From assembly GCA_018334735.1 (NCBI GenBank), contig JAGXLK010000200.1, positions 1 through 5,727 of the forward strand: a stretch of 5,727 bases of DNA, in the 5' to 3' direction. This stretch comes from Planctomycetota bacterium. Its GTDB lineage: Bacteria > Planctomycetota > Brocadiia > SM23-32. A program made the translations under genes and the position numbers. This document shows positions 4,509 to 5,727 of the stretch, piece by piece; positions within the stretch are counted from its first letter, which is position 1, and the number at the start of each line of letters is the position of its first letter. The notes beneath the pieces were generated by a model. The model saw only the letters and a list, made by a program, of their open reading frames with translations. It did no database searches and was not told the DNA's origin.

Positions 4509-5727
4509 ATGAAGAAAGAACCCCATACGGAAAAACGGAACAAAGAAACGGGGATCCAAAACGAGACCCCGGAAGTTTATGGGGTTGAACGCGGTCCCGA
4601 TGGTATTGAGCTGAGGCGCCGTGATTTTCTTGCATTGGCCGCGGCGTCTGCGGCGAATGCCGCGATAGGGGCTGGAGCTCGATGTGCATGGGGCCAGGAA
4701 AAGAAGATCAATGAGTTGCCGCAATCGGGACGCGTTGGGGTGAAAACCAGAAAAAATGTCATCCCCAGGCTCAATTTGGTACCCCACAGCGAAGTAACAT
4801 CAGTTGCATTCAGCCCCGACGGGGCCTTGCTGGCAGCGAGTAGTCCCACAAAGCTCTGGAATGGGAATCCAACCAACTGTGTGCAAAAGCTGAAGGAATC
4901 ATATGTGCATAATATCGAAACTATTGCTTTTAACCCCTCCGGTCAAATACTGGTAGCTTCAGGAGAACACAAAATAGCCATTTATGATCCGAGGAAGGGC
5001 AAAAGACTAGGTATTGTGAAAACGAGTTGGGGGGGCTGTTATTCGCTGGTGTTCAGCCCGGATGGAAAGAGGCTGGCCTCTGGGGAACTGGGGAAAATCC
5101 GACTTTTGGATCCCAGGAGCTGGAAATGTGTGGGGGTTTTGACCGACCAATGTCGGGAGAACATCCGGTCAATGTCTTTCTCCCCAAACGGAAAACTTCT
5201 AGCCTCTCGGCACAGAGACCGTGGGGAAAAGGACCGGGAGATACTCAAGATTTGGGATTTTCAAAAGGAGGAGTGTTTGAGAACTCTCGATGGGTTTTGG
5301 GGAGCGGCCCTTGCGTTTCACCCCGACGGCAACATGCTGGCAGCTTCGATTGTCCACTGGAAGCGAGGAACGGGTATCGTGCTGATAAACGTTCGGACTG
5401 GCAAAGAAAAGCGTTTTCTCAAAGGCCATAGGGGTCCGGTGAATTCAATATGTTTCAGCCCGGATGGGAAATTACTTATATCAGGCGGAACCCGTGGCCG
5501 CATAAAATTCTGGAATGTTGAGACAGGCAAATGTCTGATGACTATTCATTGGAAGCGGAGCGAGAATCTATGCCTATCGTTAAACCCCGACGGACGAACT
5601 CTTGCGGTGGGGGACAAACGCGGTGATATCATTTTGATGGATATAGAAGACCCCTCGACAGTGTGGTACTTGTTCTCAAGAAAAAGATTCCTCGGGCAAC
5701 TGGTTCAGGCACGTGATCTGGATAGCA
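4509..5727 (+). CDS. TAT-exported WD40-repeat beta-propeller protein, N-terminal 406 residues
   Basis: The frame is open from ATG 4509 to the end of the window. Residues 1-35 are charged; LRRRDFLALAAASAA (35-49) is a twin-arginine signal (Arg37-Arg38, Phe40, Leu41) followed by an Ala-rich stretch, with possible cleavage near AWG-QE (62/63). Seven WD40-type units follow, each with a 'FSPDG..LA' turn: about 93-126, 133-167, 174-211, 217-260, 263-304, 307-346 (HRGPVNSICFSPDGKLL, the most canonical) and 351-388. That is enough for one closed seven-bladed propeller outside the cytoplasmic membrane, probably a protein-binding scaffold. The chain goes on past the last blade, so a further domain may lie beyond the window. 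Export by TAT means the protein folds in the cytoplasm, where the radical SAM enzyme encoded 84 bases upstream could act on it first. There are nine Cys in the visible part. The specific function is unknown. Confidence 0.88.
   Translation, partial: MKKEPHTEKRNKETGIQNETPEVYGVERGPDGIELRRRDFLALAAASAANAAIGAGARCAWGQEKKINELPQSGRVGVKTRKNVIPRLNLVPHSEVTSVAFSPDGALLAASSPTKLWNGNPTNCVQKLKESYVHNIETIAFNPSGQILVASGEHKIAIYDPRKGKRLGIVKTSWGGCYSLVFSPDGKRLASGELGKIRLLDPRSWKCVGVLTDQCRENIRSMSFSPNGKLLASRHRDRGEKDREILKIWDFQKEECLRTLDGFWGAALAFHPDGNMLAASIVHWKRGTGIVLINVRTGKEKRFLKGHRGPVNSICFSPDGKLLISGGTRGRIKFWNVETGKCLMTIHWKRSENLCLSLNPDGRTLAVGDKRGDIILMDIEDPSTVWYLFSRKRFLGQLVQARDLDS

Overview
The window reads as bacterial chromosome from a poorly studied, moderately GC-rich lineage. 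Twin-arginine-exported WD40 proteins, DegT aminotransferases next to amidohydrolases, and repeat-filled intergenic DNA are familiar from planctomycete-like and other uncultured phyla. No marker gene is present, so the phylum is a guess. All supported genes lie on the + strand.

Left block (1-1681): the C-terminal end of a metal-dependent amidohydrolase (Amidohydro_2 type) overlaps by 8 bases a complete PLP-dependent DegT/DnrJ/EryC1/StrS-family aminotransferase. The overlap suggests co-translation and a shared pathway, possibly amino-sugar or small-molecule metabolism; the substrate cannot be read from the sequence.

Middle block (1682-2724): about 1 kb without a convincing gene but dense in repeats. 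It holds (a) three copies of a CCACCGAGATAA motif, two of them with a TCGGTGG second half; (b) a 105-bp palindromic element with an 11-bp terminal inverted repeat (GTCATTGCGAG) and three internal hairpins, apparently lying inside an older palindrome; (c) two units of a short element read on the - strand with conserved ends and unlike cores, plus one end of it in opposite orientation near 1850; and (d) two strong adjacent hairpins at 2287-2351. Two small open frames of uncertain status follow, a 40-codon Cys-containing one (2602-2724) and a 72-codon one (2725-2943).

Right block (3030-5727): a complete radical SAM/SPASM enzyme of the peptide- or protein-modifying kind, with a PqqD-like N-terminal region, a CX3CX2C radical SAM motif and the full seven-Cys SPASM signature. 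It is followed by a 19-residue micro-ORF coupled through a GTGA overlap, then a twin-arginine-exported seven-bladed WD40 propeller that runs off the window. The most interesting hypothesis is a maturase with a small precursor peptide, or with the exported propeller itself, as substrate. No substrate is proven. The adjacency, the SPASM clusters and the RRE-like N-terminus are what support it.
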